Shown: positions 28,590 through 40,670, numbered from the stretch's first letter. The stretch is 64,000 nucleotides of DNA from Limnomonas spitsbergensis (GCA_037349105.1 JAYJMM010000035.1:1725501-1789500), one strand, 5' to 3'. Notes: a model not told the origin generated them from the sequence alone. Translations and numbers: made by a program.

Positions 28590-31500
28590 TTAGAACTGCA
28601 TGTCCAGCGGCGGGAGGGAGCGGATCCGCATCTTCATGCAGATCTCCAGCATGGGTGCTTGACCTTCCTCCACCGAAACAGTCAGGCAGGGTTTGCTGAG
28701 CTCAATGCCCTGCAAACAGGTGGTCAACAAGGTATGAGCTAGGTATGAGCAAGGTATGAGCAAGGTATGAGGTTAATGTGAGAATCCTCCACCTAGACCC
28801 TACACCCTCTTCCCCAAACCCTAAATGTGAAGCAAGAAAGCCCTGAAACCTACCACAGAGCGCAACTTAAAAATTAAACGTACATTCCGCCTTTGTCCCT
28901 CCCTTGCCGCTCCCCCCCCCCCCCCCCCCCACACACACAAACACCTGCCTTATCCCCTCCCAACCTACCTTGTTCCCCCTTCCCTTGCCGCCCCCCCCCC
29001 CCCCCCCCCCCCTTCCCCCGTACCTGCATTGTCCCCTCCCCACCTCCCTCGTCCCCCTGTCCCACTCACAATCACACTTGCTGTATGCATGCTCCACACA
29101 TGCTCCACTCACAATCACACATGCTGTATACATGCTCCACACATGCTCCCCACCTGAATTATAGCTGCAGCTGTGTGATTGAACACCTGTGACAGCTACA
29201 CACTATATACATGCTCCATACCCGCTCTACTCATGCTCCTCACACGCTTCATACCTGTAGGCTCAACTGCAGCTGTGTCAACATCTGCGACAACTATACA
29301 CTCCATACATGCTCCACACACGCTTCACACATGTTCCACACATGTTTCATACCTGCAGGTTCAGCTGCAACTGTGTGAACATTTGGCCCAGCCCCTGTGC
29401 AACAGCCTTGGTCCCGGACGCAGCTCCACCTGGCACAATGTTGTTGGCAGGGGGTGCTGCTGCAGAAGAGAGGGGCAGAGGGGCAGTGGGGCAGAGGGTG
29501 GAAGGTACAAAAGAGTGAATTCAGGTTAACCCTAAACACTAAAACTGGAACCCTAAACCCATATGAGTCCCTCCCCCTCCTCCCCCTTGCGACTTCCCAG
29601 GTTGGGAGGAAAGGGAATACCAGCGGCAGCGGCAGTGGCACAGCCAATGAAACGGAGCAGCGGCACATTGATTTCCGTACATCGCTTCCAGCCATCATTC
29701 GAATTTTAAACATTCCAGCCCCTCAGCTGTTTCTCAGATCCTGGGCACACATTTCCAGACAGCCAGCTATAGCCCTTTCACTGGCATCAGATAACAAATA
29801 TAATTTTGGTGGCCCTAGGAGACTCTGTAGGAGCCGCCGTTGATTTTAGTATCGCCCTTCACCCCTTCAGCGTTGAAGGCCAACCTGCCCAGCCCGAGCT
29901 TTTACGCCAAAAGAACCTCAGCTACACCTGCCGCTATGCCTCAGCTACACCTCAGCTACACCTGTCGTTGTACCTGCTGATGCAGGGGCAGAGGGCGATA
30001 GACTCGCGCTCGCCTCTGGCGTCACCACACGGCGGGCGGAGACTCGTAGGCTGTTGCCGGCCGCGGGGTTGACGACTGGTGTCGGGATCATCCGTACACG
30101 GTACCTCTGAGAGGGGTGGTGGGACAGCAGGGGGTGTTGGTGGGGCTAAGGGTTTAGAATTAAGGTTCAAGGTTCAAGGTTCAAGGTTCAAGGTTCAAGG
30201 TTCAAGGTTCAAGGTTCAAGGTTCAAGGTTCAAGGTTCAAGGTTCAAGGTTCAAGGTTCAAGGTTCAAGGTTCAAGGTTCAAGGTTCAAGGTTCAAGGTT
30301 CAAGGTTCAAGGTTCAAGGTTCAAGGTTCGAGGTTCGAGGTTCAAGGTTCAAGGTTCAAGGTTCAAGGTTCAAGGTTCAAGGTTCAAGGTTCAAGGTTCA
30401 AGGTTCAAGGTTCAAGGTTCAAGGTTCAAGGTTCAAGGTTCAAGGTTCAAGGTTCAAGGTTCAAGGTTCAAGGTTCAAGGTTCAAGGTTCAAGGGTCAAG
30501 GGTTAAGGGTCAAGGGTCAAGGGTTAAGGGTTGAGGGTTAGGGGTGGGACAGCAGGGGGTGTTGGTGGGGCAGCAGGGGGTCCCAGAGCCAGAGTATGTG
30601 GTATCAAAAATCTGAGTGTGGTGGTGGGGCAGCTGGGGTCACAAAGCCAGCAGAGCGTTATAGCTAGGCAGGTTTTGGTGGGATCCGTGATGTAGCAATG
30701 GCAGGAGGGGTAATGGCCGGTGTCGGGATCATTCGTACGCGGTACCTCCGGGAGTGATAGTGGGACAGCGGGGGGGGCTTAACAAAAAAAGTCTCACACT
30801 CACCCCTCCATCCTCCGCCCAGACGCCCTCAAAGTCAACGAAGCCGGATCCAGAGCTATCCTTCCCGATCTCAATGGACGCACTATCCCAATCGAATGCC
30901 TTGCCCTGCAGCACAGTGAAAAAAAAGTTAATAAATCGGCCCAGATAATCTGAAATGCTTTCATGTATACTATGAAGAAGTGTGACGAGGCTCAAGTCAT
31001 CCTCCCAGATCTGAATGGACGCACTGTCCGAACCAAATGCATGCCTAGAAGTGTGCTTAAGGGTCGCAGGTTGAAAGTTTAATGTTACGTGTATATGGAG
31101 CATCACTTGTCCCTTAACCCTTATGTTCCACATACATGTACATCCAAGTAAAGAACATGTGCGATACCTTAAGAACGTTGATCTTGGTGTGAATCATCTT
31201 GGTGTGAATCATCTTGGTGTGAATCATCTTGGTGTGAATCATCTTGGTGTGAATCATCTTGGTGTGCATGTACTGCCTCCGTGTGAATCGTCCCTCATAT
31301 ACGCTGCATTTGTGTAAACTGACCCTCAAAAATACTGAAGCCCCCAGGTGCGAATTGCCTCTTACCTGTACTGCCTTGGAGGACACTGGTTTCAGCAGGG
31401 GATGGCTCATGAAGTTTCCCATGTCCGCAGCAGACAGACGTAGCTTGCAGCTGCCCTGAGAAAAGTAAGCCAGCAACAGGGGTCGAAAATTCAGCATGTT

Positions 31501-32607
31501 CTTTCATGAAGTTGCCCATGTCCGCAGCAAAAAGGCGCAACCTGCAGCTGCCCTGAGACAAGGAAGCCAGCGACTTGGGTTCAGAATATTTTCTTCAACT
31601 TTCCATTTAGGCAGTGCTACTGATTTCACGAAGTTTTCCACGTCTGCTGCAGACAAACGCAGCCAGCAGTGCGGCAGGAACAAGCCCTACTGTGGGCTGA
31701 AGATTTGTGCGCGGTGTTCTGCCCTTCCTGATACTCAGGAATTCAGATTGGAAGACTTAGGTACATGCTGCCCATAAGACGTGCAAAAAATTCACACACA
31801 CACACACGCCTCCCCGGCAGGTGGTAGGTCATCGCGGGTAAGCTAAAGAGCTAGATGAACAGACCTTGCACCTGCTGGAGTGCTCTTTAGCTTGCCCTCG
31901 GCAAGGCACTTGTAACTCACTGTTGGCAAGTTGCGTAGGGCTACTGATGATTGTGTGACAAGTGCGCCATAGTCCAGCAGAAGCTCCCCAACATCCACCT
32001 GCACAATTCAACCAGACGGTTGTGTGACCAACTGACCAAGGCACAGATGTCCGACAGCAGCCCCCCCAAGATCCACCAGCAAACTGGGAGGATGATAGAC
32101 ACGGAGCATAACGTGGACGCAACGCAGCAAACATTATTTAGGTTATTTAGGTCTGTAAGGCCTAGATTTGACCCGATGATCGTGAGACCAATGCACTGTA
32201 ATCCAACAGCATCCCCCCAACCCTAAACCCTAAACAGCAGTAACCCAACTCTAAACCCTAAACCCTAAACTAGGCGCCATAATCCAACAGCAGCCCCCCA
32301 ACCACCACCCGGGAGGAGGCTTGATAGGTGCGGTGGCACAGGATGTGGAGACAATAAAACAAACCGTGGCAGGGCATGCCCCCGGCCGCATTGCCATCAT
32401 CTGATCCGCAGGCCCCATTCTCACCTCAATGGTCTCTGCTGTGAGGGACAGCGGCGTCTCCCAGTGTTGCCCGCGTATGCTCATGCCCCCGAACACGCCC
32501 TCCAGCAGGCTGGACGCCGTGCTGTGCACGTCCACGTGGATGTCCTTGTGGTTGCGAAGCCGGCTTGCGACGCCTGCGCTGAAGACTGTCTTGAGGATGC
32601 CTGCAGT
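28590..32607 (-). CDS. DUF2993 (LmeA-like) lipid-binding protein, 5' end missing
   Basis: Seven phase-matched exons on the minus strand: 32607-32425, 31998-31921, 31455-31366, 30905-30804, 30106-29974, 29459-29353, 28709-28590 (813 nt, 270 aa to TAA). The family (cyanobacteria, plastids, actinobacteria) is thought to bind phospholipid. Diagnostic blocks: SLLEGVFGGMSIRGQHW, VDVGELLLDYGALV, KLRLSAADMGNFMSHPLL, VDFEGVWAEDG, FTQLQLNLQGIELSKP and the closing MRIRSLPPLD. Fusion of NLPT to GSCKLRLSA skips no domain part. The first exon found starts in phase 0 without a Met; the transit-peptide exon should lie between 32608 and about 34000 but I could not place it. The acceptor at 29459 offers a CAGCAG choice, adding or dropping one residue. 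All introns carry copies of exon edges. Confidence 0.8.
28905..29290 (-). repeat. Homopolymer C tracts and two copies of exon 29459-29353 donor edge
   Basis: 28912-28931 and 28990-29012 are long C runs with CACACA. Minus-strand copies of the donor edge (TTCACACAGTTGCAGCTGAA then CCTGCAGGTATG) lie near 29253-29290 and 29148-29190, in the intron after that exon. CATGCTCCACACATGCTCC repeats fill between them. Confidence 0.78.
30162..30535 (+). repeat. 7-bp array GGTTCAA, about 47 copies
   Basis: Almost perfect GGTTCAA heptamers, drifting to GGGTCAA and GGGTTAA at the right end, where it approaches the telomere-like GGGTTTA. Intronic in the DUF2993 gene, just upstream (minus sense) of the acceptor at 30107. 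Confidence 0.95.
30712..31050 (-). repeat. Upstream copies of two DUF2993 exon acceptor edges
   Basis: 30712-30756: GGAGGTACCGCGTACGAATG copies the acceptor edge of exon 30106-29974 (RYRVRMIPTP). 31000-31050: GGCATGCATTTGGTTCGGAC..GTGCGTCCATTCAGATC copies that of exon 30905-30804 (GKAFDWDSASIEI). Both lie on the upstream side in minus-strand sense. Confidence 0.88.
31187..31265 (+). repeat. 15-bp minisatellite CTTGGTGTGAATCAT, six copies
   Basis: Near-perfect tandem array in a DUF2993 intron. In-frame translation repeats a pentapeptide but the array is intronic. Confidence 0.93.
31500..31685 (-). repeat. Two copies of DUF2993 exon 31455-31366 acceptor edge
   Basis: Minus-strand GGGCAGCTGCAGGTTGCGCC..GCTGCGGACATGGGCAACTT at 31556-31500 and a weaker copy at 31685-31622 match KLRLSAADMGNFM. 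They decay with distance from the real exon. Confidence 0.9.
32160..32310 (-). repeat. Two copies of DUF2993 exon 31998-31921 acceptor edge with TTTAGGG
   Basis: Minus-strand GGTTGGGGGGCTGCTGTTGG then ATTATGGCGCC at 32303-32265 and GGGGGGATGCTGTTGGATTA at 32205-32165 match the exon start VDVGELLLDYGA. Between them lie CCCTAAACCCTAAAC heptamers. Confidence 0.88.
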
Positions 32608-34771
32608 CTGTGCACAACAGGACAGGGGGGATCTTATCAGGGGTCACAATAAAGAGGGGGGTCGCTAGGGGGGGCCTGCATGGTCTTCTTGGCCCTGCGG
32701 CAGCGGTGCTCGTCAGTTGTTGCTGTTGTTACAAGATCAATGCAACCACCCACAGGTATAGAAGCCTTTTTTGGTAGGGCAAGGCATGGCAGAACCCTAG
32801 GAAGAAAAGCTAGAAAGGAGGAACAAAAGCATGGGAGGCATGAGAGCTAAGGAAACAGCGCAGCCTGAAAGCTAGAAATTAATATATCAATGACAGTCTG
32901 AGTGAAGCCGGTCGTACTGTGCCACCTCTACGTGGATAATTTAATGAGTGCGCAGCTGGCAAGCAGTGCCAAGTCTCAGCCTCAGAGTGGGGTTCGGGAT
33001 CTAGGATCAAGGATCCTAACCTTAACCTTAAACCCAAAACCCTAACCCCAAAACCCTAATCGCCCGTGCTCAGCGCCGTCTGGAGATTGCCTACTCTGCA
33101 TTGCATGTTCATCGAATCACGGGGGTGGGAACAACAGGGACACAGGGACGTGACCTCAGTCCATGCCGCACTGTTTCCTAATGAACCCATGCGTCCCTGT
33201 CGGGTGTAGCTTAGTTTTTCGTTTCTGCACATGAGGGGCCTTTTCAGGTCTAAGTTTGATTTATTGGGTAAGGTTCATCGCTGCATGGATTGCGCTTTCA
33301 GGTTTCTGTACATGAGAGGCCTGTTTGGGTTCTCGGGCAGCTTAATAATAAATCGGTGTGGTAAAAGTAATGCAGCATGGATTGCGAGCACATTATAAGC
33401 CGTCGGAAGGATGCCAGCATAAGAGCTGCAGCGTATGTATCCTGGCATGGCTGTCAGCTGCACAAGAGCGGCTACTGTGACATGATCCATAATAAGCCTG
33501 GATTTTGGAGTTTCAGACTGTCAGGGCTGCTGTGAAAGCAGGGTTCACTGTTCAATTCATTCAGGTGCAGAGGATCTCCCTGCCTCCTGCTGACTGGGGC
33601 CTCCTAGGACAGAAGAAGTGCGAGAATCGATCCAGAGTGCTAAGTTGATGTGCGACCTAGCTTAGGAGCCCCCGCCAGCCCTGCCTCGGGAAGTCGGAAC
33701 GAGTGCGTGGCTGTATGTTGAGCAGGCGCGACCGAGGGTCCGAATGCGCGCCGAGCGATCCGGAAGAGCTCCTAATCTTCTGGGCTTCTGGCTCAAGTAT
33801 GGGCACTCAATCTCGACTGTCAGTGGCTAGAAGATATTAATCGGCGGGTGGTTGATGACCAAACGCCTGATAGCACCTTCTCCTTATGTGGGCAAGGGGT
33901 TGGGTACCCGTCGCTTCGATTCGCGAGCATGCATCAACGAAGGCAGCGTCGCAACGTGCGTATATTGAGCAACCGGCATGGGACTCGCTCTCAGCTTTCG
34001 TTCGCTGCCAGATTCATGTGCGGACAGGACAGTTCAGTTCCCAGGACGCACCATGTCTGATTTGATGGGGTTCACCACTGCGTTGAGGACGTGGGAGCAG
34101 CGCTTGCAGACATGAGGAGGGGATGCGCCATGACGCCCACAAGCTGAGAGGAGAGAAGTGGTCTTGCTGCTGATGACGGAGGTCGTGCACGCGCCCATGT
34201 TGCCCAGTCGCTGTTGGTTCATTTGTCGGTTGATCTGAATCTTTGAATGCGAGGTGGTATAAGGGGAGCGTATCAGTCCAAGACGTGGAAGATGTCTATA
34301 AGGATCGAACGACAGCCCGCCACACTGGCCCGTCACACGTCACGCTATTGAAGTGTGACATGCCACACATTCGTTATTTGTCAGCGACTCAGCGTGTACC
34401 CTCAGGGCCTAGCAATCGAGTTGTGCAGCCTACAGTTCAGACGACATCGTGGTAAAACGTTTGCATGTACAGATAATATTCGAACCCCCCTTGCGTCTTG
34501 TACTAAAGAAAGAAAGAAAGAAAACGCCTGAGCGTGGCTTGAGGAATACGGGATTTTAAATGCCGTACACCGGACTAATACTGATGGCTGTCTGCAGGGG
34601 GCATAGAGGTAGTGTGGCAGATTCACACAGATTCAATGTCACACCATCGACAATGTTAGCCTTGTCAGGTTGGCCATAGCTTGCACGATCATGTTAGACA
34701 TAATTTAGAACACGATTCTTCAATTACGGCACGAGCCGAACATCTTCCTCGATCGGCACTCCTGTGCATGA
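32608..34771. other. Intergenic or 5' region without recognised gene
   Basis: Holds CCTTAACCTTAAACCC filler at 33010-33065, a short repeat GGTTTCTGCACATGAG/GGTTTCTGTACATGAG (33225 and 33301), GAAAGCTAGAAA repeats near 32805-32880 and an AAAGAAAGAAAG run at 34505. It must contain the 5' exon of the minus-strand DUF2993 gene and the promoter of the uL10-like gene, neither of which I could fix. Confidence 0.5.
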
Positions 34772-37408
34772 ATGTCGTCTCTAGTCTCTAGAGCGCACAA
34801 TCAAATCCAGGCAGCCAAGCTGCATAGTTTGCTGACGGGCTGCCCACTAGTTCTCGTATACCAAACGCTCGGGAATGTGAGGTCATCCGGGTTAGCGCAA
34901 GCGATGAATGATCAGCTAGCGTCGACCAGTAAGCCTGGTGTTGTCTCATCGAGCAGCCTTACTGCCAGCAGCGTCAAGATCAAAAACACCATCGCAGCCG
35001 CAGCGCAAGGCACGAGCATCGCTCCCTTCTTCCAGGCAAACAACATCTTGGTGGGGTGGCAGCTATCGCATGATGACCCTCCTGCTAAATTGGTATCAGC
35101 GTCATCTAGTTCTCCCACTGCTTCGACATCTTCGCCATCAGCACCAGCACTACGAAAAGTATCAGCTGCAAGAACTACAAAAAGACAAACGAAGCTTTCC
35201 GAAATGCTGGGTGTCCTCTCCAAGGACTCCACTTCCTCAAAGACTGCCGCCAAGCACCGCCCCATAGCTCCCTCCCTGCCGCATCCTGATCTCGTCAAGG
35301 CCATTGCCTCCAGCCTGAAGCTGCAGGCAACACAACCCATCGCTCTGCTTGCTGGCTTCTACAGAGGTCAACATTTCCGGCAATCGCATCTGAAGGTCCG
35401 CTGCGTACCAGCTCAGTAGGGTAATTTTGTCTTGTTTTGCATGCATAGTGCATCGTAGCACGCAGACATGCATGGTGCATCTCGGCACGCAGGCATGCAT
35501 GGTGCATCTTGGCATGCAGGCATGCATGGTGCATGTTGGCATGTGAGTAGCATATTTGCAGGCCTGATAGGTGGTACGAAAGCCGCCGGTCTCATGGCTG
35601 GTCAGATCTTAGCTAGATCTTAGGCATTGAGGGTGTAAGCCACTTTCAAATTTTGAAAGTTGTGACGAGGGGTAACAAAATTGATTGTGGGCAATAAGGA
35701 AAAAACAATATCAGATTGATATGGTACAGGACTACAGGTTATCTAATCTTTACTTAGTCTAGTGGGTGCCACACAGCTGACGGGGTTATGAACCTAACAG
35801 TGCTTCTTTCTTCGAATATGAGGCCATTTTCAGCGGGCCGCATAGCGGCTGCCCAAGGCCCGATCGGAACCAAACCTTGGCCGGTCTACGGCCGGTCTGG
35901 CCCAAACAGCATAGCTAGCCAGAACCGGGGCCTCCAGCGGGTGGCCGGAGTGTAGCTGACAGGTAGCCGAATCACGGAAAAAGAAACCTGGAACCAAAGT
36001 GTATGATAAGTGTGAATTTGTGAGCAAACCAAGCCCTCAAGACATTGATTTTGAATTCAAACCAAGGTCCTTGCATCCCCCCTGTCTGCATGTACCATCA
36101 TAGTCGTCTGCCATTTTTTTAATTGAAACACCGGTATTGGGCACATGGCCTCACATACCAGCAGGTATGTTATCGGTATAACTGTACAATATCCGCAATC
36201 CGCATACGGTAGCTATTGGGGGAGCTTGTGTAAGTGTTTCTTTTAGAGCGCAGCAGGCCACCATTGGCAGGCCGCTGGGGGGCCACCGCTGGGCCGCTAA
36301 GGACGAAATCTTGACCGGCCGACGGCCGGTGGCCTAAGTTATGCTTGCTGCACCAAGCGCTTAAGACCGTAGGCGGTGGCTCAGCCGAACTGTCGCTGAA
36401 GCGCACTAGAATACGCATTGGCTGGTGATCGTATCAGGAAAAGCTAGTAGGTGTCTTGGACTCTGGACTGTTGACAATTTCAAAGCATGGGAATGTTGCA
36501 AATGATTCCCATACGCTCTAGCAGAGGCGTGGCACATGTTCCCTTGGACATGCACATTTCAGCATTAGGTTGTATGTTCGGCATATAGGCTCATGCACAG
36601 ACCGTGCCCGTGACTGAATCTCCACCCCTCTTCACCCCACCATACACACAAAGACGAGGTTGCCCTTATCCCTGAACATAAAACCCTGACCCCTCCCAAA
36701 GTAGGTGTGGAAGGCCCTTCACTACCCCCCCCACACACACGTTCAGCACTGGATGGACAAACTTTATGCCCTTTATCCTCCCACACGAAGATCAAAATAT
36801 GACCACATGAGATATGATGACGCGGATGGGGTTAAACCCGAATTCCTTAAACCCCTTGCACTCACACACGCAGACGTGGATGGGCCTGGATGAAGCTAAT
36901 GTCATTCCGGAGCTCCTGGCGCAGCTGGACTCGGTGGCCGGGGCGTTGTGCGACATTTAGATTCATGCACAGACCATGCTCATGACTGAATCTTCACCCA
37001 TTTTTTCCAACTCGTAGACGTGGATGGGCCTGGATGAAGCCAAGGTCATGCCGGAGCTCCTGGCGCAGCTGGACTCGGTGGCCGGGGCGTTGTGCGACAT
37101 TTAGATTCATGCACAGACCATGCTCATGATTGAATCTTCACCCATTTTTTTCCACCACGTAGACGTGGATGGGCCTGGATGAAGCCAAGGTCATGCCGGA
37201 GCTCCTGGCACAGCTGGATTCGGTGGCCGATGCATTGTGCGGCAGCATGGACGGCCATCTGGACGAGCTTGTCGGCACAATGGACCAGCTGCAGCCGGAC
37301 GACCTGCTGGCATGCCTAGATGCTATGAGCGAGAAGGCGCAGGAGGAGACGAGTGAGCAGGCGCATGAGGCGACGAGTGAGCAGACGCCAGAGGGGCAGC
37401 TTCAGTGA
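34772..37408 (+). CDS. Ribosomal protein uL10-like, probably organellar
   Basis: uL10 forms the base of the ribosomal stalk, binding rRNA through its N-domain and bL12 dimers through its C-terminal helix. Exon 1 34772-35395, exon 2 37163-37408, joined in phase 0 (donor GTCCGC is weak): 289 aa. The N-domain fits uL10: HSLLTGCPLVLVYQTLG, then VKIKNTIAAAAQGTSI, where family members carry a K-N-T-L motif. The later block LLAGFYRGQHF matches the GG-x-x-x-G-Q segment. Exon 2 gives the usual helical end (MPELLAQLDSVADALCG ... DELVGTM ... LLACLDAMSEKAQEE). A Ser/Pro/Lys-rich insertion at about residues 108-165 is unusual. No clear presequence is visible before the N-domain. Without exon 2 the protein would end at 215 codons (35419), lacking the stalk-binding end. 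Confidence 0.55.
35425..35545 (+). repeat. 32-33-bp repeat GGCATGCATGGTGCAT, four copies
   Basis: Units contain CACGCAGGCATGCATGGTGC. In the uL10-like gene's intron, 30 bp after the donor. 35546-35825 holds nothing recognised. Confidence 0.88.
35826..36360. repeat. Dispersed GGCCGGT/CAGCTAC-type repeats
   Basis: 35826-35990 and 36230-36345 share GACGGCCGGT(G/C)(G/T)GCC, GGCCGCTGGG and GTGTAGCTGACAGG-like motifs with copies at 8210, 38050, 51560, 52550, 58030 and 62090. The element is poorly delimited and has no ORF of its own. Confidence 0.5.
36869..37105 (+). repeat. Two upstream copies of uL10-like exon 2 acceptor edge
   Basis: Each unit of about 145 bp starts GCAGACGTGGATGGGCCTGG (36869) or GTAGACGTGGATGGGCCTGG (37015), matches the first about 78 bp of exon 2, then ends GTTGTGCGACATTTAG, creating a stop. 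The genuine exon at 37163 continues past that point. The two copies are almost identical to each other, so this duplication is recent. Confidence 0.93.
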
Positions 37409-37714
37409 CAGTCGGGAGGGGTTGATCTGTATCAAACTGTCAATCCTTGATGCGACCAGTGATCTGACGCACAGAGAGGCGCAGCAGCAAGGGCAGTCGT
37501 GAGGAGAGTGATGTGTGGTGTTTTAGTGTGACTTGGTTGCAAGAAAGCGGTTTGAGATGGTGAGATCACGAATCGGGATGGTAGAGTTCTGTTTTGTGAT
37601 CTAGCTCTCAGACGGCGCAGTTCATTTAAAGCAAAGAAATATGACGGGAAACATCCGAGTGCGGAGGCTGTTGAGTAGACGTCATGGACAGGATCTCATT
37701 TGAATCAGGTTGTC

Positions 37715-38370
37715 TCCAGAAAGAAAGAAAGCTACGCCCCGTGGGGGCCGTGAGATTGAAGGAAACGGCGTAGCCTGGGCCGAAGCTATTGGTTGTCTCC
37801 AGGGGTATGACCTGGCAGCTGACATGTCTGTGTTTGGCTCTTGTCAGTAGTGATACACAGCGAGCTGCGCTGCTTGCATAATGAGCATGGCCTTGGCAGG
37901 ATCCAAGAGTTCAACACGTGGATATTGCTTGTAAACTCCCGCGTTTGTCTCTTTTTCCCCACGGATGTGCATCATCCTGGGGCTTTGAGGAGACCGGCCT
38001 CGAAGCCTGTTTGACAATTTAATTAAAAGCAGCAGTCTGGATTGCAATGCGTACTAGATGACCTTTGGTAGGCAGTTGGGTGGCCTACCACTTGGCGCAT
38101 TGGGACCAAGCATGGACAGGCCAACCGCAGGTGGTCCAGGCAGCAAACCTTGCTGCACCAGGCCGGCAGGCCCCCATGGCCAGAGTCCATGATGTAGCTA
38201 AATTGTAGCTGAGGTATCTCAACATAAAACTGGGATAGGTAGCAGACCCTTGTCTTGGCTGTTTTGTTTTGACATAGCAGCACCACAGCATACCGGTTTA
38301 GAACGGTGCATACCCAGGCTGCGCTGTTTCCTTAACTCTCTCGCCCCCCACGGGGCGCAGCTTTCTTTCA
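37715..38370. repeat. Inverted pair of GC-hairpin repeats and a CAGCTACA element
   Basis: 37719-37775 (GAAAGCTACGCCCCGTGGGG ... GGAAACGGCGTAG) and 38322-38367 (GCTGTTTCCTTAACTC ... CACGGGGCGCAGC) are inverted copies of one short GC-rich repeat. 38050-38220 is a CAGCTACAATTTAGCTACA-type element, reading on the minus strand and related to 7852-8280. 37409-37714 holds nothing recognised. Confidence 0.55.
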
Positions 38371-38527
38371 TCCGCAATGTGAATGACTGAACGGTTGGCG
38401 GGTGGTTGGCTTGGCGGGCGCCAATCGGCCTTTATTCAATTGGCTTGGCGCCCCCGCAGGGCCATGCTGAACAGCATACCGGTAGTCATGCATGAATCAG
38501 TCCAAGGAGCAGGTTTGCACAGATGTC

Positions 38528-38825
38528 ATCCTAGCTGACTTCCTGTTTGCCGACGTGGCCGAGCTTCATTTCAGCATGGCCCAGATGTCAATAACGTTAC
38601 ACCTCTGGGCCCGCTCAAAGCTCGGCCGCGTGGGCGCCCAACTGTTCAGAAAGGAGAAAAGAAGACACTAAAAGGAAGAGGGCGGGACAGGAACAAAAGG
38701 AGAGGCAGAGAAGACCAAGTCCGACACCTGAGTTCCCCTAGAGACCAGCCCTCAACAAAGCCTCTGAGAAAAGAAAAATCCACAAAAGCAAGCGCATGGC
38801 CCAGAGGTGAACCGTCCTTAACATA
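38528..38825. mobile_element. Type B LINE tail with nested type A tail
   Basis: A plus type B tail (CTAGCTGACTTCCTGTTTGCC, GACGTGGCCGAGC) runs to 38584 and resumes at about 38796-38825. A minus type A tail (38585-38795: TCAATAACGTTACACCTCTG ... GGGCGCCCAACTGTTCAG ... purine-rich) is inserted between. GCATGGCCCAGA on both sides is the target-site duplication. 38826-39300 holds nothing recognised. Confidence 0.8.
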
Positions 38826-39309
38826 TGTTATCCTGCAAGGCTGCATATCAGATGTAGAGCATGCATGCTCATCAACCCTCGGTCGATTTCGAAACCCCCG
38901 GGAAGCAGGTTTGTCCATCTCGATCTTGCAGCTATCGGAGGAAGGGCACATTTTATAACAACCTTTATCAACAGGTGCCCGAGTTGTGATTTTATAAGCC
39001 TTACCTTGCTTCCAGGGCTGCACAACAGAGTGACCTCGTCCAAGAGGGGGAAAGGAGCAGTGGGCTCGTGGTGGGCCGCCCCAGTGTCATGATTTCCTTC
39101 CTTAAGACAAGTGAGGCTCCATTTTCAGGAATGAGGAATTGACGATCTGGATAGGAGGAAGCACTGCCCAAACAGATCCTTTTTGGTTCATTGTGAGCAA
39201 CGTCTGTGATTGGAGGAAATAGGGGAGTCTACGAGTCTCAGATCTGGGTAAAGAGGCAGAGGTACCGTTGGCTAACCTTATGCTCTGGCATCATCCCGAT
39301 TCGAGTCCC

Positions 39310-40060
39310 AGTCTGGTCCTGAAAATATCCCTACGCGGTCATATAGGCGATCCTAACCTGGTCGTGCAGCCGATCCCATGATGGTCCTAGCTTGAACCTG
39401 ATCCCATCCTATTCATGTAGCTGATCCCAACCTAGTCATGTAGCTGATCCCATCCTAGTCATGTAGCTGATCCCAACTTAGTCATGTAGCTGATCCCATC
39501 CTAGTCATGTAACTGATCCCATCCTAATCCTGTAACTGATCCCAACTTAGTCCTGTAGCTGATCCCATCCTAGTCATGTAGCTGATCCCATCTTAGTCAT
39601 GTAGCTGATCCCATCCTAGTCATGTAGCTGATCCCAGCCTAGTCCTATAGCTGATCCCAGCCTAGTCATGTAACCTATCCCATCCTAATCCTGTAATTGA
39701 TCCCAACTTCGTCATGTAGCTGATCCCATCCTAGTCATGTAGCTGATCCCAGCCTAGTCCTGTAGCTGATCCCAGCCAGGCCTGTAACCGATCCCATCCT
39801 AGTCCTATAACTGATCCCATCCTAGTCCTGTAGCTGATCCCATCCTAGTCCTGTCGCTGATCCCATCCTAGTCCTGTCGCTGATCCCATCCTAGTCCTAT
39901 AACTGATCCCATCCTAGTCCTGTAGCTGATCCCATCCTAGTCCTGTCGCTGATCCCATCCTAGTCCTGTCGCTGATCCCATCCTAGTCCTGTCGCTGATC
40001 CCATCCTAGTCCTGTAGCTTATCCCAGCCTAGTCCTGTAGCTGATCCCAGTCATAGGTCC
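39310..40060 (+). repeat. 23-bp minisatellite, about 30 copies
   Basis: Units combine GATCCCATCCTAGTC and (A/C)TGTAGCT, diverged at the left edge. 40061-40230 continues into degenerate GGGACCAATCCC-like variants. Confidence 0.92.
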
Positions 40061-40440
40061 AACCATGGGACCAATACATTTTTTTTCTGGGACGAATCCC
40101 AGGTTGGTCCTGGGACATGGGACCTTATGGTGATTAGTCCCAAGATATGGGGATCGATCCCAGGACCTGACCCATGAAATGACGAGACTGCTTTGAGACC
40201 AGCCGGGACTCAGGTCCCTATGCAGAGTAAGTACCAAAACACGTATGCCAAAACACGATTCGGTTTTGGCGACTACGGCCCATTTTGTTTGCAATGGTGA
40301 GGATCAAGCGATAATTGCTTTTTTTATTGAAAACATCTCCTCTGTCCCGTTTCCAAAACGTCATCCAAATCAGGGCTTTCTTCATAGAGTGTTCATCTGT
40401 TCAGCCGTTCTTTGGCCAGCCCACAGCCTTTTATGTTTAT

Positions 40441-40670
40441 AACGGTGCGTACCCGCTGGGCCCTGCTGAATCTTGGCCGCATGGGGCTGGTAGGGAATGA
40501 CTAAGCTCAATTCCAGCTACCATGCACAGCCTGGACCATGGTGCAGCCATGCCATCCTCCTATGTCAGGGGGGCAGGAAGCCAGGAACATGGAACCCGGC
40601 GATATAGACAGGGCGAGAGAGGTTCGTTTGGCGGGTTTGATCCCTCAACCTTTCAAATAGTGAAGCATGT
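40441..40670 (-). mobile_element. tRNA-derived SINE, truncated copy
   Basis: Inverted homologue of 26026-26285: starts AACGGTGCGTACCCGCTGGG and ends with the B-box region (GGGTTTGATCC on this strand). The A-box part is missing, as expected of 5' truncation. Confidence 0.68.

Noticed and set aside
30079..30534. ORF with repeated FKVQGSR
   Set aside because: Translation of the GGTTCAA heptamer array; intronic and on the strand opposite to the gene.
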